Notes: generated by a model from the letters alone, not told the origin. 43,324 nucleotides of DNA from Actinomycetes bacterium (GCA_036000965.1 DASYUT010000263.1:1-43324), one strand, 5' to 3'. Shown: positions 1-8,974, numbered from the stretch's first letter. A program made the numbers and translations.

Positions 1-1
1 C

Positions 2-1183
2 GTCGCCGCCAACCGGTGGGCCGACCTGCGCGCCACCCTCCGCGACAACCTCGGCGGCCGCATCGAGCTCCGGCTCAACGACCCTGTCGAGTCCGAGCTG
101 GGCCGGGCGGCCGCCGCCGCGCTCCCAGCCCTGCCCGGCCGGGGCCTCACCCCGACCGGGCTCCAGTTCCAGGCCGCCCTGCCCGTGGTCGGCGACACAG
201 GAGGGGACGCGGGGCTCGCCGGGGCCGCCGCCGAGATCGGACGCCGAGTCCCCTCCGGGCCGCCCGCCCCGCCGCTGCGCCTGCTCCCCGCCCTGGTACG
301 CGAGGCTGACCTGCCTGCTCCGGGGCCAGAGCGGCCACCAGGCGTGCCGTTCGCGGTCGACGAGCACCGGCTCGAGCCGGTCCTGCTCGACCTGTTCACC
401 GCCGCGCCGCACTTCCTCGTTCTCGGGGACGCCGGGTGCGGCAAGACCAGCCTGCTGCGGCTCCTGGCCCGGGGGCTGACCACGCGGTACGGGCCCGGCC
501 AGCTACGGCTGCTCGTCATCGACTACCGCCGGACCTTGATCGACGTGGCCGAGGGTCCCCATCTGGACGGGTATGCCTGCACGCCCGCCATGGCCAGCGA
601 GGCGGTTGGGCACCTGTACCCCGTCCTGGCCGGGCGCCTGCCGTCTGCCTCGCTCTCCCGCCGCGAGCTGCTGGCCCGGGACTGGTGGACCGGCCCGCGC
701 TTCGTGATCCTGGTCGATGACTACGACCTGCTGCCCACCCCGTCCGGCAACCCGCTCGCGCCCCTGGTCGACCTGCTCGGCCAGGCACGGGACGTGGGGC
801 TGCACCTCGTCGTCGCCCGGCCGGTCGGCGGCACCGCCCGGACCGCGTTCGAGCCGGTGTTCCAGCGCCTGCGGGAACTCGGCACCCCGGGCCTGCTCAT
901 GCGGGGTGACCCCGGGGAGGGCGCCGTGCTCGGGGGCCTGAAGGCCGGCCCGCTGCCACCCGGCCGGGGCTGGCTCGTGCGCCCGGACGCCCTGAGCGGG
1001 CTCGTCCAGGTCGCGTACCAACCGCCGCCGGTGCCTGAGGTGCCAGCCCCGCCGGTGCCCGGGGTGGCGGTCCCGCGGGTGCCTGAGGAGCCGGTCCCGC
1101 CGGTGCCCGGGGTGCCGGTCGAGGCGGGCCGCGTGGCTTGGGTGCCGCCCGCCTCCCCGGCGGCTGGGCCGGGCCCGTCGTGA
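2..1183 (+). CDS. eccC: Type VII secretion ATPase EccC, C-terminal part (5' truncated by window edge)
   Basis: This is the tail of an FtsK/SpoIIIE-type motor ATPase of an ESX (type VII) secretion system. Known EccC proteins sit at the inner membrane and drive export of WXG100-type substrates. The frame is open from base 2, so the true start lies upstream. Visible parts: an opening segment with the EccC signature RWADLRATLRDNLGG, the end of one ATPase module, then a last module with Walker A GDAGCGKTSLL (about 427-459), a following LVIDYRR strand and a Walker B-like FVILVDDYD (about 700-726). The last 50 or so residues are a Pro/Val-rich tail built from short repeats. The stop TGA at 1181 overlaps the next GTG start by 4 nt, so the two genes are probably translationally coupled. 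Assignment to EccC is firm; which ESX type and which substrates cannot be told. Confidence 0.85.
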   Translation, partial: VAANRWADLRATLRDNLGGRIELRLNDPVESELGRAAAAALPALPGRGLTPTGLQFQAALPVVGDTGGDAGLAGAAAEIGRRVPSGPPAPPLRLLPALVREADLPAPGPERPPGVPFAVDEHRLEPVLLDLFTAAPHFLVLGDAGCGKTSLLRLLARGLTTRYGPGQLRLLVIDYRRTLIDVAEGPHLDGYACTPAMASEAVGHLYPVLAGRLPSASLSRRELLARDWWTGPRFVILVDDYDLLPTPSGNPLAPLVDLLGQARDVGLHLVVARPVGGTARTAFEPVFQRLRELGTPGLLMRGDPGEGAVLGGLKAGPLPPGRGWLVRPDALSGLVQVAYQPPPVPEVPAPPVPGVAVPRVPEEPVPPVPGVPVEAGRVAWVPPASPAAGPGPS

Positions 1184-2679
1184 GCCTGGCGGTCCTGCTC
1201 GTCACCGTGGCCGCCTCGGGCGGGCGTGCCGCCGACCTCGCCGTGCCCGCCGACATGCCCGTCGCCAGCCTGCTCGGCGCGCTGGCCAGCGCGGTGCTGG
1301 GACCTGACGTGGTGGGGCCCTGGTCGCTGGCTGGCGCCGACGGTGTCCCCCTGCCGCCGGAGCGGTCCCTGGCCGCCTCCGGTATTGGAGACGGTGCGGT
1401 CCTCACCCTCTGCGCTGAGGCGTCCGCCACCCGCCCGGCCTCGGTCCGCCCAGCAGCCCTCCCGCCGAGTGCGCACCCGGCCCTGGCCGGCGTGGCCCTG
1501 ACCGCAGGTCCCCCAGGGCCGTCGCCGGTGCGCGAGCGGGTGGTGACCGCCTTGCGCGCGCTCGTCCGCCGCGGGCTGGTGGAGCCGGGTCTTGGCCCCG
1601 AGGGCCGGGCCGAGCCCGGCCCGGCGGCCCGCCCTCGGTTCCAGGGTCGCTCCTGGCGCCCGGTCCTGGGGGCCGGTCACGAGCACGAGCTGGTCGGCGG
1701 CTGCGGTCGCGGCCCGGGCGCCAGGGTCGTGCAGGCCTGGCAGGCGACCGGGTACGGGCGGAGGCTGGAGGCGGCCGTGGCCGCGCCGGTACTCGATCGC
1801 TGCGCATGCGTGGGGGTGCTCTCGGCCGCCCCGGGTGTGGGCGGCACCAGCGTCGCTGCCCTGCTCGCGGCCGCGCTGGCGGGCGGGCAGAACGCCACCG
1901 TGGCGGTGGACCTCCATCCCGGGCCCGGTTCCCTCACCCAGATCCTCGCCCCCGCCCCTGATCCCACAGTCTTCGCCCCTGACATGGAGGTCCTCGCCCT
2001 CGACTCCGAGGTCTTCGCCGACGACCTGGTCGACGTACTGGAGCACCCGGCGCTCACCTGGCCGGAGCTGCGCGCCGCCCTCGGCCGGGCCGGCTCCCGG
2101 GTGGCGGTCCTGACCGCCCGGCCCCACAGCGGTCCCGCCCGGCCCGGGGGACCGGGTGCCACCGGCGCCGACGCGGGCCTGTTCGACGAGCGGGGGTGGG
2201 CCCGGGTGCTGCGCGGGCTCGCGCGCCACCCAGTCGCGGTGGTGGTCGACTGCGGGCCCGGCCTCGGCGTCCCGGCCGCCCGGGCCGCGATCGCAGCCGC
2301 CGACCAGCTCGTGCTCGTGACCGGCCCCCAGGACCGGGCGCCAGGAGCGACCCTGGAACCGAGGGCGGGCCGCCGGGCCGGGCTCGGCCCGGCCCTCGGG
2401 GCCAAGACCAGCTCTGGCCGGCCGGTGGCGTTGGTGGTGAGCCGGGCACCGGCGGGTCTGGACGCCGGCCAACTGCTCGACCGTGTGCCCTGGGCGCGCG
2501 GCGCCTTCCTGCTCCCGGACGAGCCCACCGGGGCGGCCGCGCTGCGGGTGGGGCCGTTCGCCTGGCACCGGATGCCCGGGCGCTGGCGGCGGCAGGCGTA
2601 CGAGCTCGCCGTCCTGCTGGTGTCCGACTGGCCGGCGCTGGGGTTGGCGCACCTGGCAGGACGCGCCCCGGCCCAGTGA
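1180..2679 (+). CDS. Ubiquitin-like (EsaB/YukD-like) plus MinD/ParA-like protein of the type VII locus
   Basis: The start is taken as GTG 1180, which overlaps the EccC stop (GTGA); a longer ATG start at 1138 would lie deep in eccC. The product is 499 aa. Residues about 13-75 look like the small ubiquitin-fold domain of EsaB/YukD and of the EccD N-terminus (DLAVPADMPVASLLGALA, later GIGDGAVLTLC). Residues about 205-470 resemble a MinD/ParA-type P-loop protein: GVLSAAPGVGGTSVAALLA, VAVVVDCGPGLG, and the usual AADQLVLVTGP strand. The P-loop (about 215-223) lacks both lysines of the KGGxGKT motif, so nucleotide hydrolysis is doubtful. Related two-domain proteins occur in actinobacterial ESX loci. 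A 133-bp inverted repeat lies inside the gene, one arm just ahead of the P-loop domain, so the middle of the protein (about 137-180) may not be ancestral. Family assignment is moderate; function is inferred from position. Confidence 0.65.
   Translation: MSLAVLLVTVAASGGRAADLAVPADMPVASLLGALASAVLGPDVVGPWSLAGADGVPLPPERSLAASGIGDGAVLTLCAEASATRPASVRPAALPPSAHPALAGVALTAGPPGPSPVRERVVTALRALVRRGLVEPGLGPEGRAEPGPAARPRFQGRSWRPVLGAGHEHELVGGCGRGPGARVVQAWQATGYGRRLEAAVAAPVLDRCACVGVLSAAPGVGGTSVAALLAAALAGGQNATVAVDLHPGPGSLTQILAPAPDPTVFAPDMEVLALDSEVFADDLVDVLEHPALTWPELRAALGRAGSRVAVLTARPHSGPARPGGPGATGADAGLFDERGWARVLRGLARHPVAVVVDCGPGLGVPAARAAIAAADQLVLVTGPQDRAPGATLEPRAGRRAGLGPALGAKTSSGRPVALVVSRAPAGLDAGQLLDRVPWARGAFLLPDEPTGAAALRVGPFAWHRMPGRWRRQAYELAVLLVSDWPALGLAHLAGRAPAQ
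1588..1720 (+). repeat. Inverted repeat arm 1 (133 bp) inside the MinD-like gene
   Basis: Read as its reverse complement, this stretch matches 2277-2409 over 133 bp with a single mismatch that I can see (C versus T near 1708/2288). It stays open in the gene frame but encodes a Gly/Arg/Pro-rich segment that does not look like a conserved part of the family. Confidence 0.85.
2277..2409 (-). repeat. Inverted repeat arm 2 (133 bp) inside the MinD-like gene
   Basis: Inverted partner of 1588-1720, separated from it by 556 bp. In this arm the gene frame reads the expected AADQLVLVTGP strand of a MinD/ParA-type protein. I therefore infer that this arm is the original and the other arm a copy placed in reverse. 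Confidence 0.85.
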
Positions 2680-2680
2680 C

Positions 2681-2975
2681 CCGCCACCCGCCCGCCGCCG
2701 GATCCCGCCACCCGCCCGCCGCCGGATCCTGCGGCCGGGTCCCGCGGCCGGGTCCCGCCGCCGGATCCCGCCGCGGTGCAGGGCGACCGCGGCCCGGCCA
2801 CCCACCGCCCGGCCTGACCCGCCGCGGTTGGCGTGCGCCCGGCGGCTGGGCCGGCACCCGCTGGCTGCCGACCCGGATGGGGCTGCTCGGCTCGCTGGCT
2901 CTCGCTGGCTGCCGACCCGGATGGGGCTGCCCGGTCCGCCGGCTGCCGACCGGGCTGCGGCTGCTCGGCTCTCGG
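2681..2975. repeat. Intergenic minisatellites between the ESX gene and rimP
   Basis: Two repeat blocks fill most of the 520-bp gap after 2679. The first has two exact 24-bp copies (2681-2704, 2705-2727 with the last base changed) followed by three 13-bp units ending in CCGGGT or CCGGAT (2728-2766). The second (about 2862-2975) repeats CTGCCGACCCGGATGGGGCTG twice, with a third, degraded copy. I see no credible gene here on either strand. Confidence 0.7.
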
Positions 2976-3016
2976 GTGGTCCGGTAAACGCGCAGGCCAG
3001 AAGCCTCGAACAGGTT

Positions 3017-3046
3017 GCTACGCACTGCGCGAGAGTGGTATTGTCG
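3017..3046 (+). promoter_or_regulatory. Candidate promoter for the rimP-nusA-infB operon
   Basis: TTGCTA (3017-3022) and TATTGT (3041-3046) are 18 bp apart and resemble a housekeeping sigma promoter. This is the only such pair I find in the gap before rimP. It would give a leader of about 145 nt that contains the hairpin at 3081-3102. Confidence 0.4.
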
Positions 3047-3080
3047 TTCGTCGGCGGCGGGTGACACCTGTGTTTCGAAC

Positions 3081-3108
3081 GAAGTGGGCGTTGGCCCACT
3101 TCAATTTT
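3081..3108 (+). terminator. Hairpin with short T run in the rimP leader (terminator or attenuator)
   Basis: GAAGTGGGC and GCCCACTTC form a perfect 9-bp stem with a GTTG loop (3081-3102), followed by AATTTT. It could end transcription coming from the ESX genes. Because it lies downstream of the candidate promoter at 3017-3046, it could also attenuate the rimP operon. Confidence 0.5.
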
Positions 3109-3199
3109 GTCCGGGCCACGCCACCCGCCGACAGACCGGTATGGGTGCCGCTATCGAGAGGGCGACCAGCAACGTAGACGCGTGAGGAGGTAAGCGACC

Positions 3200-3658
3200 G
3201 TGGCGACGCTTCCTTCGCGTGTCCTGGAACTGGCCGAGCAGGTGGCCGCCGGTCACGACATCGAGGTGCTCGAGGCGCAGCTCCACCGACGGGGACGGTC
3301 CCCGGTGCTCAGCGTCGTGCTTGACGCCGACGCGCCGGTCGAGGCGGACGTCGTCGAGCGGGTCTCCAAGGAGCTGTCCGACGTCCTCGACGCCGAGGAT
3401 CCGGTGCCGGGGAGCTACGTCCTCGAGGTCACCACCCCCGGGCTGGATCGGCCGCTGCACTCGGCCCGGGACTACCGCCGCCAGCTCGGCCACGAGGTGC
3501 GGGTGACGCGGACCGGGGCCGGGGAGGGTGAGGCAGCCTTCGTGCAGGGTGTGGTGGTGGCCGTGGACGACGATGCGGTGACGCTCTCCGCTGCTGGCAG
3601 CCAGCTCCGGGTGCCGCTGTCCGACGTGGTGCGGGGAAAGGTTGTGTTGCCGTGGTGA
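3200..3658 (+). CDS. rimP: Ribosome maturation factor RimP
   Basis: RimP assists assembly of the 30S ribosomal subunit in the cytoplasm. The product is 152 aa, the usual size for the family. The N-terminal alpha/beta domain (about 1-80) carries the typical DVVERVSKELSDVLD helix and YVLEVTTPGLDRPL motif. The C-terminal SH3-like barrel (about 85-152) begins with GHEVRVTR and has the VPLSDVVRGKVV strand near the end. The GTG start is supported by AGGAGG at 3185-3190, ten bases upstream. It is the first gene of the rimP-nusA-ylxR-infB cluster, and the order alone strongly supports the name. Confidence 0.95.
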   Translation: MATLPSRVLELAEQVAAGHDIEVLEAQLHRRGRSPVLSVVLDADAPVEADVVERVSKELSDVLDAEDPVPGSYVLEVTTPGLDRPLHSARDYRRQLGHEVRVTRTGAGEGEAAFVQGVVVAVDDDAVTLSAAGSQLRVPLSDVVRGKVVLPW

Positions 3659-3713
3659 CACCCAGTCAGCAGGGCCAGCGTCGGGTCGGCACCGGCAACG
3701 AGAGGACGGCGAC

Positions 3714-4790
3714 GTGAACATCCCCATCGACGAGCTGCGCTTCCTGGAGCGTGAGAAGGGCATCGCGCTCGATACCGTCATCAGCGCGCTCGAGAGCGCG
3801 CTGGCCGCCGCCTACAAGCGCCAGCCCAACGCGCCAGATGACGCCCGCGTGGTGGTCGACCGCGACACCGGCGAGGTCACCGTCTACGCCCAGGAGCTCG
3901 ACGAGGACGAGCGTGTCATCCGCGAGTGGGAGGACACGCCGTCGGACTTCGGCCGGATCGCGGCCGTGACCGCCAAGCAGGTCATCGTCCAGCGCCTGCG
4001 CGAGGCAGAGCGCGACATCACGTTCGGGGAGTACGAGGGGCGAGTCGGCGACATCGTCACCGGGATCGTGCAGCAGCGCGACCCTCGCCACGTCACCGTG
4101 GACCTCGGCAAGGTCGAAGCCGACCTGCCCCACTCCGAGCAGGTGCCGAGCGAGCACTACCAGCACAACGACCGCCTCAAAGTCTACGTGACCGACGTGG
4201 TCCGATCGGCGCGGGGACTGCGGGTGGTGGTGTCGCGCACCCACCCGAACCTCATCAAGCGGCTGTTCGAGCTGGAGGTGCCGGAGATCGCCCAGGGGAT
4301 GGTGGAGATCACCAACGTGGCCCGGGAGCCTGGGCACCGGACCAAGATCGCGGTGACCAGCCACGAGCCCGGCGTGGAGCCGAAGGGCGCCTGCGTCGGC
4401 TCGCGCGGGTCGCGTGTGCGCATGGTCGTCAACGAGCTGCGGGGCGAGAAGATCGACATCGTCCTGTACTCCGACGACCCGGCGCAGTTCGTGGCCGAGG
4501 CGCTGTCCCCGGCCAAGGTCAAGTCGGTCCGCATCGACCAGGCGGAGCGGACCGCCCACGTGGTCGTGCCCGACTACCAGCTCTCGCTGGCCATCGGCAA
4601 GGAAGGACAGAATGCCCGGCTGGCCGCCCGGCTCACCGGTTGGCGCATCGACATCTCGAGCGAGAGCCAGGCCGCCGAGCGGACGTCCGACCGGGTCTAC
4701 GAGCCAGCGGGAGGGTCGGGCCGTCCGGCCGTGAGTGGCGGTAGGCTGACCACCCCGGGCGGGAATGTCGACCCTGGTCCACGGCGTTAA
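3714..4790 (+). CDS. nusA: Transcription termination/antitermination factor NusA
   Basis: NusA binds RNA polymerase and nascent RNA and modulates pausing, termination and rRNA antitermination. From GTG 3714 (GAGAGGA about 10 nt upstream) the protein is 358 aa. It has the N-terminal RNAP-binding domain (about 1-105), an S1 domain (about 108-170), KH1 with [11 protein letters not shown] (225-235) and KH2 with [18 protein letters not shown] (293-310). It lacks the acidic C-terminal repeats of E. coli NusA, as is normal for Actinomycetota. A longer in-frame start at 3642 would overlap rimP and adds unrelated residues, so I rejected it. The last 35 or so residues are low complexity. Confidence 0.95.
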   Translation: MNIPIDELRFLEREKGIALDTVISALESALAAAYKRQPNAPDDARVVVDRDTGEVTVYAQELDEDERVIREWEDTPSDFGRIAAVTAKQVIVQRLREAERDITFGEYEGRVGDIVTGIVQQRDPRHVTVDLGKVEADLPHSEQVPSEHYQHNDRLKVYVTDVVRSARGLRVVVSRTHPNLIKRLFELEVPEIAQGMVEITNVAREPGHRTKIAVTSHEPGVEPKGACVGSRGSRVRMVVNELRGEKIDIVLYSDDPAQFVAEALSPAKVKSVRIDQAERTAHVVVPDYQLSLAIGKEGQNARLAARLTGWRIDISSESQAAERTSDRVYEPAGGSGRPAVSGGRLTTPGGNVDPGPRR

Positions 4791-4804
4791 GGAGGAGACG
4801 GCGG

Positions 4805-5239
4805 ATGGTGCGAGTGTCCGGTGGGGATGGAGGGCCCGTGGCTGCGGCCACTGGTCGTCCGGCGACGGCCCGGAGGGCCGTGCCCCAGCGCACCTGCGTG
4901 GTGTGCCGGGTCTCCACGGACAAGCGCACCCTCCACCGCATCGTCCGTTCGCTGGACGGCGTGATCCGGTACGACCCGACCGGCTCGGCCGCCGGCCGGG
5001 GCGCCTACCTGTGTGGCGACCCGGCCTGCACGGCTCTGGCGGTCAAGCGGCGCAGCCTGCACCGCGCGCTGAAGCTGCCAGGCGGGGCCGGGGCAGAGGC
5101 CGCCGTCGAAGCGTTGCGCACCGCTCTGAGCGTGAGCGGGGGAGCGGGGCGGCGCATTGACGAGCCCCCCCAGGGCGATGAGGGGTCCGGGCGGCGCAGC
5201 CCCCGGTCGAGTGATCAAGAGGAAGTGAGAACTGGTTGA
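4805..5239 (+). CDS. ylxR: YlxR/RnpM family RNA-binding protein (DUF448)
   Basis: A small basic protein of the YlxR family, members of which bind RNA; the Bacillus homologue (RnpM) has been linked to RNase P control. The product is 144 aa. The family core spans about 27-105 with the hallmark PQRTCVVCR motif and GRGAYLC. The N-terminal 25 residues and the C-terminal tail are unstructured extensions. ATG 4805 follows AAGGAGGA at 4789-4796. The stop overlaps the infB TTG start (TTGA, 5236-5239), so coupled translation with infB is likely. Position between nusA and infB is the conserved one. Confidence 0.9.
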   Translation: MVRVSGGDGGPVAAATGRPATARRAVPQRTCVVCRVSTDKRTLHRIVRSLDGVIRYDPTGSAAGRGAYLCGDPACTALAVKRRSLHRALKLPGGAGAEAAVEALRTALSVSGGAGRRIDEPPQGDEGSGRRSPRSSDQEEVRTG

Positions 5240-8226
5240 GCAACCCGCGCGTCTACGAACTTGCCAAAGAGCTGGGGGTCCCGTCCAAGGACCTGCTCAC
5301 GAAGCTGTCCACCATGGGCGTGGAGGTCAAGAGCCATTCCTCGACGGTGACGCCGGACGTCGCGAGTCGCCTGCGCTCGTCGGTCCGAGGTGGTGGCCGC
5401 CCGGCTGAGACGTCCCCGAGAAGGCCGGCGTCCGGCCCCGCGGGCAGGAGTCCGACGTCCGGCGGCGAGAGCCCGTCCGGGCCGGGACAGGGGCCGCCCG
5501 GCCAGGGCCGCTCGGCCGCGCCCGCCCAGGGCCGCCAGCCGCAGCCCGGCCAGGCCCGTCCCAGCCAGGTTCGCCCAGGCCAGCCCGGCCAGGGCCGCCC
5601 CGGCGAGCCTGGCCAGGGCCGGCCGCTGCCCCCCGGGGTGCGCCCGCTGCCGCCCGGGGTGCGCCCGCGGCCGCCCGGCGCCCGTCCCCCGGCCGGCCAG
5701 CCCGGCCAGGGCCGGCCGCTGCCCCCCGGGGTGCGCCCGCTGCCGCCCGGCGTCCGTCCCCCGGGCGGCCAGCCCGGCCAGGGCCGGCCGCTGCCCCCCG
5801 GGGTGCGCCCGCTGCCGCCCGGTGCCCGTCCAGTCGGCCGTGACGGCCGCCCGCTGCCGCCTGCCGCCCGCCCCCTGCCGCCCGGCGCCCGTCCGGGCCA
5901 GCCCGGGATGGGCCCGCGGCCGGGACAGCCCGGCGCTCGTCCGGGCCAGCCCGGGATGGGCCCGCGGCCGGGACAGCCCGGCGCTCCCGGCCGGCCTGGC
6001 ATGGGTCCGCGGCCGGGCCCGCCCGGAGCCCGGCCGGGCCAGCCCGGAGCCCGGCCGGGCCAGCCCGGAGCCCGGCCCGGCCAGCCCGGCATGGGCCCAC
6101 GGCCCGGCGGTCCCGCCGGCCAGGGCAGGCCAGCCCCGGGCGGTGGTCCCGGCGCCGGTCGTCCCGGCGGTCCTGGCCGGCCACCCGCGGGTGGCGCCGG
6201 TCGTCCCGGCGCTCCCGGCGGCGGAGCTGGACGGCCCGGACCGGGCGGACGCCCAGGTGGCGCGGGTGCTGGCGCCGGCCGCGGTGCGCCGGGTGGCGGC
6301 CGCGGCGGCCCGGGTGGCGGTCCCGGCGGGGGCCGGGGTGGCTTCGGCTACCGTGGCCCGCGCCCGAAGAAGCGCAAGGGTGGTCGCAGGCGCGAGGAGT
6401 TCGAGGCGTCGCCGGCGCCGACCATCGGCCAGTCGGCGCTCGACATCTCGCTGGAGGGCGTCCTGCGCGTGCCGCGGGGCGTGACCGTGCAGGACCTGGC
6501 TGACCGGCTCGGCCGGCCCGCCGGTGACCTGGTGCGCCACCTCATGCAGATGGGCGAGATGCTGACCGCCACCCAGTCGATGTCCGACGACGCCGTCCTG
6601 CTCCTCGCCGAGGACCTCGGTGCCCGCATCGAGATCGTCGACCCGAGCGAGGCCGACGTGCTCGAGGAGATCGAGGGCTGGGAGGACGCCAAGCCGGACC
6701 GCGACGAGGACCTGCAGCCGCGACCCCCGGTGGTCACGGTCATGGGCCACGTCGACCACGGCAAGACCAAGCTGCTCGACGCCATCCGCCACACCGACGT
6801 GGTCGCCGGCGAGGCGGGCGGCATCACCCAGCACATCGGTGCCTACCAGGTCCGTGCCGGCGAGGACGGCCGGCTGGTCACCTTCATCGACACCCCGGGC
6901 CACGAGGCGTTCACCGCCATGCGGGCCCGCGGCGCCGCCGTGACCGACGTGGCCGTCCTGGTCGTGGCCGCCGACGACGGCGTCATGCCGCAGACCATCG
7001 AGGCGATCAACCACGCCAAGGCGGCCGGGGTGCCGATCGTCGTGGCGGTCAACAAGATCGACAAGCCGGAGGCCAACCCGATCCGGGTCCGCCAGCAGCT
7101 CACCGAGTACGACCTGGTCGCCGAGGAGTATGGCGGCAAGACGGCCTTCGTGGACGTCTCCGCCAAGACGCAGCAGGGTCTCGACACCCTGGTCGAGAAC
7201 GTGCTGCTCGTCGCCGACGTCGAGCTCAACCTGAAGGCGAACCCCAACCGTCGCGCCCAGGGCACCATCATCGAGGCGCACCTGGACCGCGGCCGCGGTC
7301 CGGTGGCCACCGCGCTGGTCCGGCGGGGCACCCTCAAGGTCGGGGACGCGGTGGCCGCGGGCACGGCGTTCGGCCGGATCCGGGCCATGTTCGACGAGAA
7401 CGGCAAGGAGGTCGCCGAGGCAGGGCCGGCCCGCCCGGTCCAGGTCCTCGGCCTGTCGGCCCCGCCCAGCGCGGGCGACGAGGTCCGGGCGGTGTCCGAC
7501 GAGCGGGTGGCCCGCTCGATCGCCCAGACCCGGGAGGCGCGCCAGCGCCAGGCCGAGATCGCCACGACCAAGGCGCCTCGTCTCGAGGACCTGTTCGCCA
7601 GGATCAAGGAGGGCGAGCTGCAGGAGCTGCCGCTCGTCGTCAAGGGCGACATGATGGGCTCGGTCGAGGCCATCGACGACGCGCTGAACAAGCTCGAGGT
7701 GCCCGAGGTGCGCCTGCGCGTGCTCCACAAGGGCGCCGGCGCGATCACCGAGAACGACGTGACGCTGGCGGCGACGGCCGGGGCGATCATCATCGGCTTC
7801 TCGGTGCGGCCGACCCCGGCCGCTCGTGAGCTGGCCACCCGCGAGGGCGTCGACATCCGCCTCTACTCGGTCATCTACCAGGTCGTGGAGGACATCGAGA
7901 AGGCCCTGCGCGGCCTGCTCGCACCCGAGCTCGAGGAGCGCGCCCTCGGCAGCGCCGAGGTCAGGCAGCTGTTCCGGGTGCCCAGGGTGGGCGTCGTGGC
8001 CGGTTCCTACGTCACCTCGGGCGAGATCACCCGCGGCGCCAAGGCGCGCCTGGTCCGCGACGGCGTGGTCGTCTACGACGGGCGGGTCGACTCGCTGCGG
8101 AGGTTCAAGGAGGACGCGCGCTCGGTGTCGGCCGGCTACGAGTGCGGCATCGGTCTCGAGCACTTCCAGGACGTCAAGGAAGGAGACCTGATCGAGGCCT
8201 ACGAGATGGTGGAGATCCCACGCTGA
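5236..8226 (+). CDS. infB: Translation initiation factor IF-2, long actinobacterial form
   Basis: GTPase that positions initiator fMet-tRNA on the 30S subunit and promotes 50S joining. The product is 996 aa from a TTG start that overlaps the ylxR stop. Domains in order: IF2_N helix-turn (about 1-50, [16 protein letters not shown]); a Pro/Gly/Arg/Gln-rich disordered linker (about 55-385) coded by tandem DNA repeats; a second IF2_N-like segment (about 394-475); then the G domain with G1 GHVDHGKT (504-511), G3 DTPGH (552-556) and G4 NKID (606-609); then domains II to IV, ending in EMVEIPR. The linker is long even for Actinomycetota. A large open frame on the opposite strand (5215-8445) is a composition shadow of this gene. 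Confidence 0.97.
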   Translation: MSNPRVYELAKELGVPSKDLLTKLSTMGVEVKSHSSTVTPDVASRLRSSVRGGGRPAETSPRRPASGPAGRSPTSGGESPSGPGQGPPGQGRSAAPAQGRQPQPGQARPSQVRPGQPGQGRPGEPGQGRPLPPGVRPLPPGVRPRPPGARPPAGQPGQGRPLPPGVRPLPPGVRPPGGQPGQGRPLPPGVRPLPPGARPVGRDGRPLPPAARPLPPGARPGQPGMGPRPGQPGARPGQPGMGPRPGQPGAPGRPGMGPRPGPPGARPGQPGARPGQPGARPGQPGMGPRPGGPAGQGRPAPGGGPGAGRPGGPGRPPAGGAGRPGAPGGGAGRPGPGGRPGGAGAGAGRGAPGGGRGGPGGGPGGGRGGFGYRGPRPKKRKGGRRREEFEASPAPTIGQSALDISLEGVLRVPRGVTVQDLADRLGRPAGDLVRHLMQMGEMLTATQSMSDDAVLLLAEDLGARIEIVDPSEADVLEEIEGWEDAKPDRDEDLQPRPPVVTVMGHVDHGKTKLLDAIRHTDVVAGEAGGITQHIGAYQVRAGEDGRLVTFIDTPGHEAFTAMRARGAAVTDVAVLVVAADDGVMPQTIEAINHAKAAGVPIVVAVNKIDKPEANPIRVRQQLTEYDLVAEEYGGKTAFVDVSAKTQQGLDTLVENVLLVADVELNLKANPNRRAQGTIIEAHLDRGRGPVATALVRRGTLKVGDAVAAGTAFGRIRAMFDENGKEVAEAGPARPVQVLGLSAPPSAGDEVRAVSDERVARSIAQTREARQRQAEIATTKAPRLEDLFARIKEGELQELPLVVKGDMMGSVEAIDDALNKLEVPEVRLRVLHKGAGAITENDVTLAATAGAIIIGFSVRPTPAARELATREGVDIRLYSVIYQVVEDIEKALRGLLAPELEERALGSAEVRQLFRVPRVGVVAGSYVTSGEITRGAKARLVRDGVVVYDGRVDSLRRFKEDARSVSAGYECGIGLEHFQDVKEGDLIEAYEMVEIPR
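5560..6110 (+). repeat. Tandem repeats coding the IF-2 linker
   Basis: In-frame repeats encode the IF-2 linker. A roughly 66-bp unit (protein [19 protein letters not shown]) recurs about three times across 5570-5830. A 48-bp unit occurs twice (5890-5937, 5938-5985). A 21-bp unit encoding PGARPGQ occurs about three times near 6020-6085. All periods are multiples of three, so copy-number change would keep the frame. Confidence 0.8.
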
Positions 8227-8253
8227 GGCTCCGCCAGGAGCCGAGCCTTCCAG

Positions 8254-8547
8254 ATGTTCGTCGCCCTGCTCCGCCTCGACCTGCGCCTGACCGACGCGAC
8301 CTCGCTGAAGGACAAGCGCTCGGTCATCAAGTCGCTCTCGGCCGCCCTGCGCCGGCTCAACTGCGCAGTGGCCGAGGTCGACCACCAGGACCTGCGCCAG
8401 CGGGCCACCCTGGCCGTGGCCACGGTGGCCGGCGAGGGCTTCCATGCCCGCCGGGTGCTGATCTCGGCCGAGCGCGAGGCCGAGCGGACCCCCGGCGTCG
8501 AGCTGCTCGACTCCACGATCACCCTGTACGGACCCGAGGACGGCTGA
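8254..8547 (+). CDS. ylxP: YlxP-like DUF503 protein
   Basis: A 97-aa protein of the DUF503 (YlxP) family. It has the family signature LTDATSLKDKRSVIKSL near residues 13-29 and the strand RATLAVATVAGEG. YlxP has been reported as a ribosome-associated assembly factor, and its conserved place between infB and rbfA fits such a role; I infer the same here. The start ATG lies 27 nt after the infB stop; the preceding CAGGAG gives a possible ribosome-binding site. No extra domain is visible. Confidence 0.85.
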   Translation: MFVALLRLDLRLTDATSLKDKRSVIKSLSAALRRLNCAVAEVDHQDLRQRATLAVATVAGEGFHARRVLISAEREAERTPGVELLDSTITLYGPEDG

Positions 8548-8557
8548 GAGAGACGAG

Positions 8558-8974
8558 ATGGCAACCCCAAGCTACCCACGCGCCAGGCGCCTGGCCGAGA
8601 CGGTCAGGCGCCTGGTCAGCGAGTGGGTCGAGGCGGAGCAGGCCGACGGCCGGCTCGGCTTCGTGACCGTGACCGACGTGCGCATGACCGGCGACCTCCG
8701 TCACGCCACCGTCTTCTGGACCGTCCTCGGCGGCGAGCAGGAGCAGGCGGCGACCGGAGCCACGCTCAGCGAGGCCACCGTCCGGGCGCGGACCTACGTG
8801 GCCCATCGCGTTCGGCTCCGCCACGCCCCGACGCTAGAATTCCAGCTCGACGACGTGCCTGGCCGTGGCGCCCGGATCGACCGGCTCCTTGCCGAGCTGG
8901 GTACCGACGACGGCGGCGAGGCCCCCGAGCCCGCGGCCGGGATCGCCCCGAACCAGGAGGGGTCGCAGCGATGA
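8558..8974 (+). CDS. rbfA: 30S ribosome-binding factor RbfA
   Basis: RbfA binds free 30S subunits and supports late maturation of the 16S rRNA 5' end. The product is 138 aa. The KH-like core is recognisable from RARRLAETVRRLVSEWV at the N-terminus, GFVTVTDVRMTGDLRHATVF in the middle and the HAPTLEFQLDDVPGRGARID region at the end. A short acidic tail follows. ATG 8558 is 10 nt after the ylxP stop, and the TGA stop overlaps the ATG of the next gene (ATGA, 8971-8974). Confidence 0.92.
   Translation: MATPSYPRARRLAETVRRLVSEWVEAEQADGRLGFVTVTDVRMTGDLRHATVFWTVLGGEQEQAATGATLSEATVRARTYVAHRVRLRHAPTLEFQLDDVPGRGARIDRLLAELGTDDGGEAPEPAAGIAPNQEGSQR

Noticed and set aside
721-3099. 792-codon open frame on the minus strand
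   Set aside because: Antisense shadow of the MinD-like gene, kept open partly by the inverted repeat; no recognisable domain.
5215-8445. 1076-codon open frame on the minus strand across infB
   Set aside because: Composition shadow of a high-GC gene: the plus strand carries the full IF-2 with all G motifs, and the minus product is His/Asp/Leu/Arg filler without domains.
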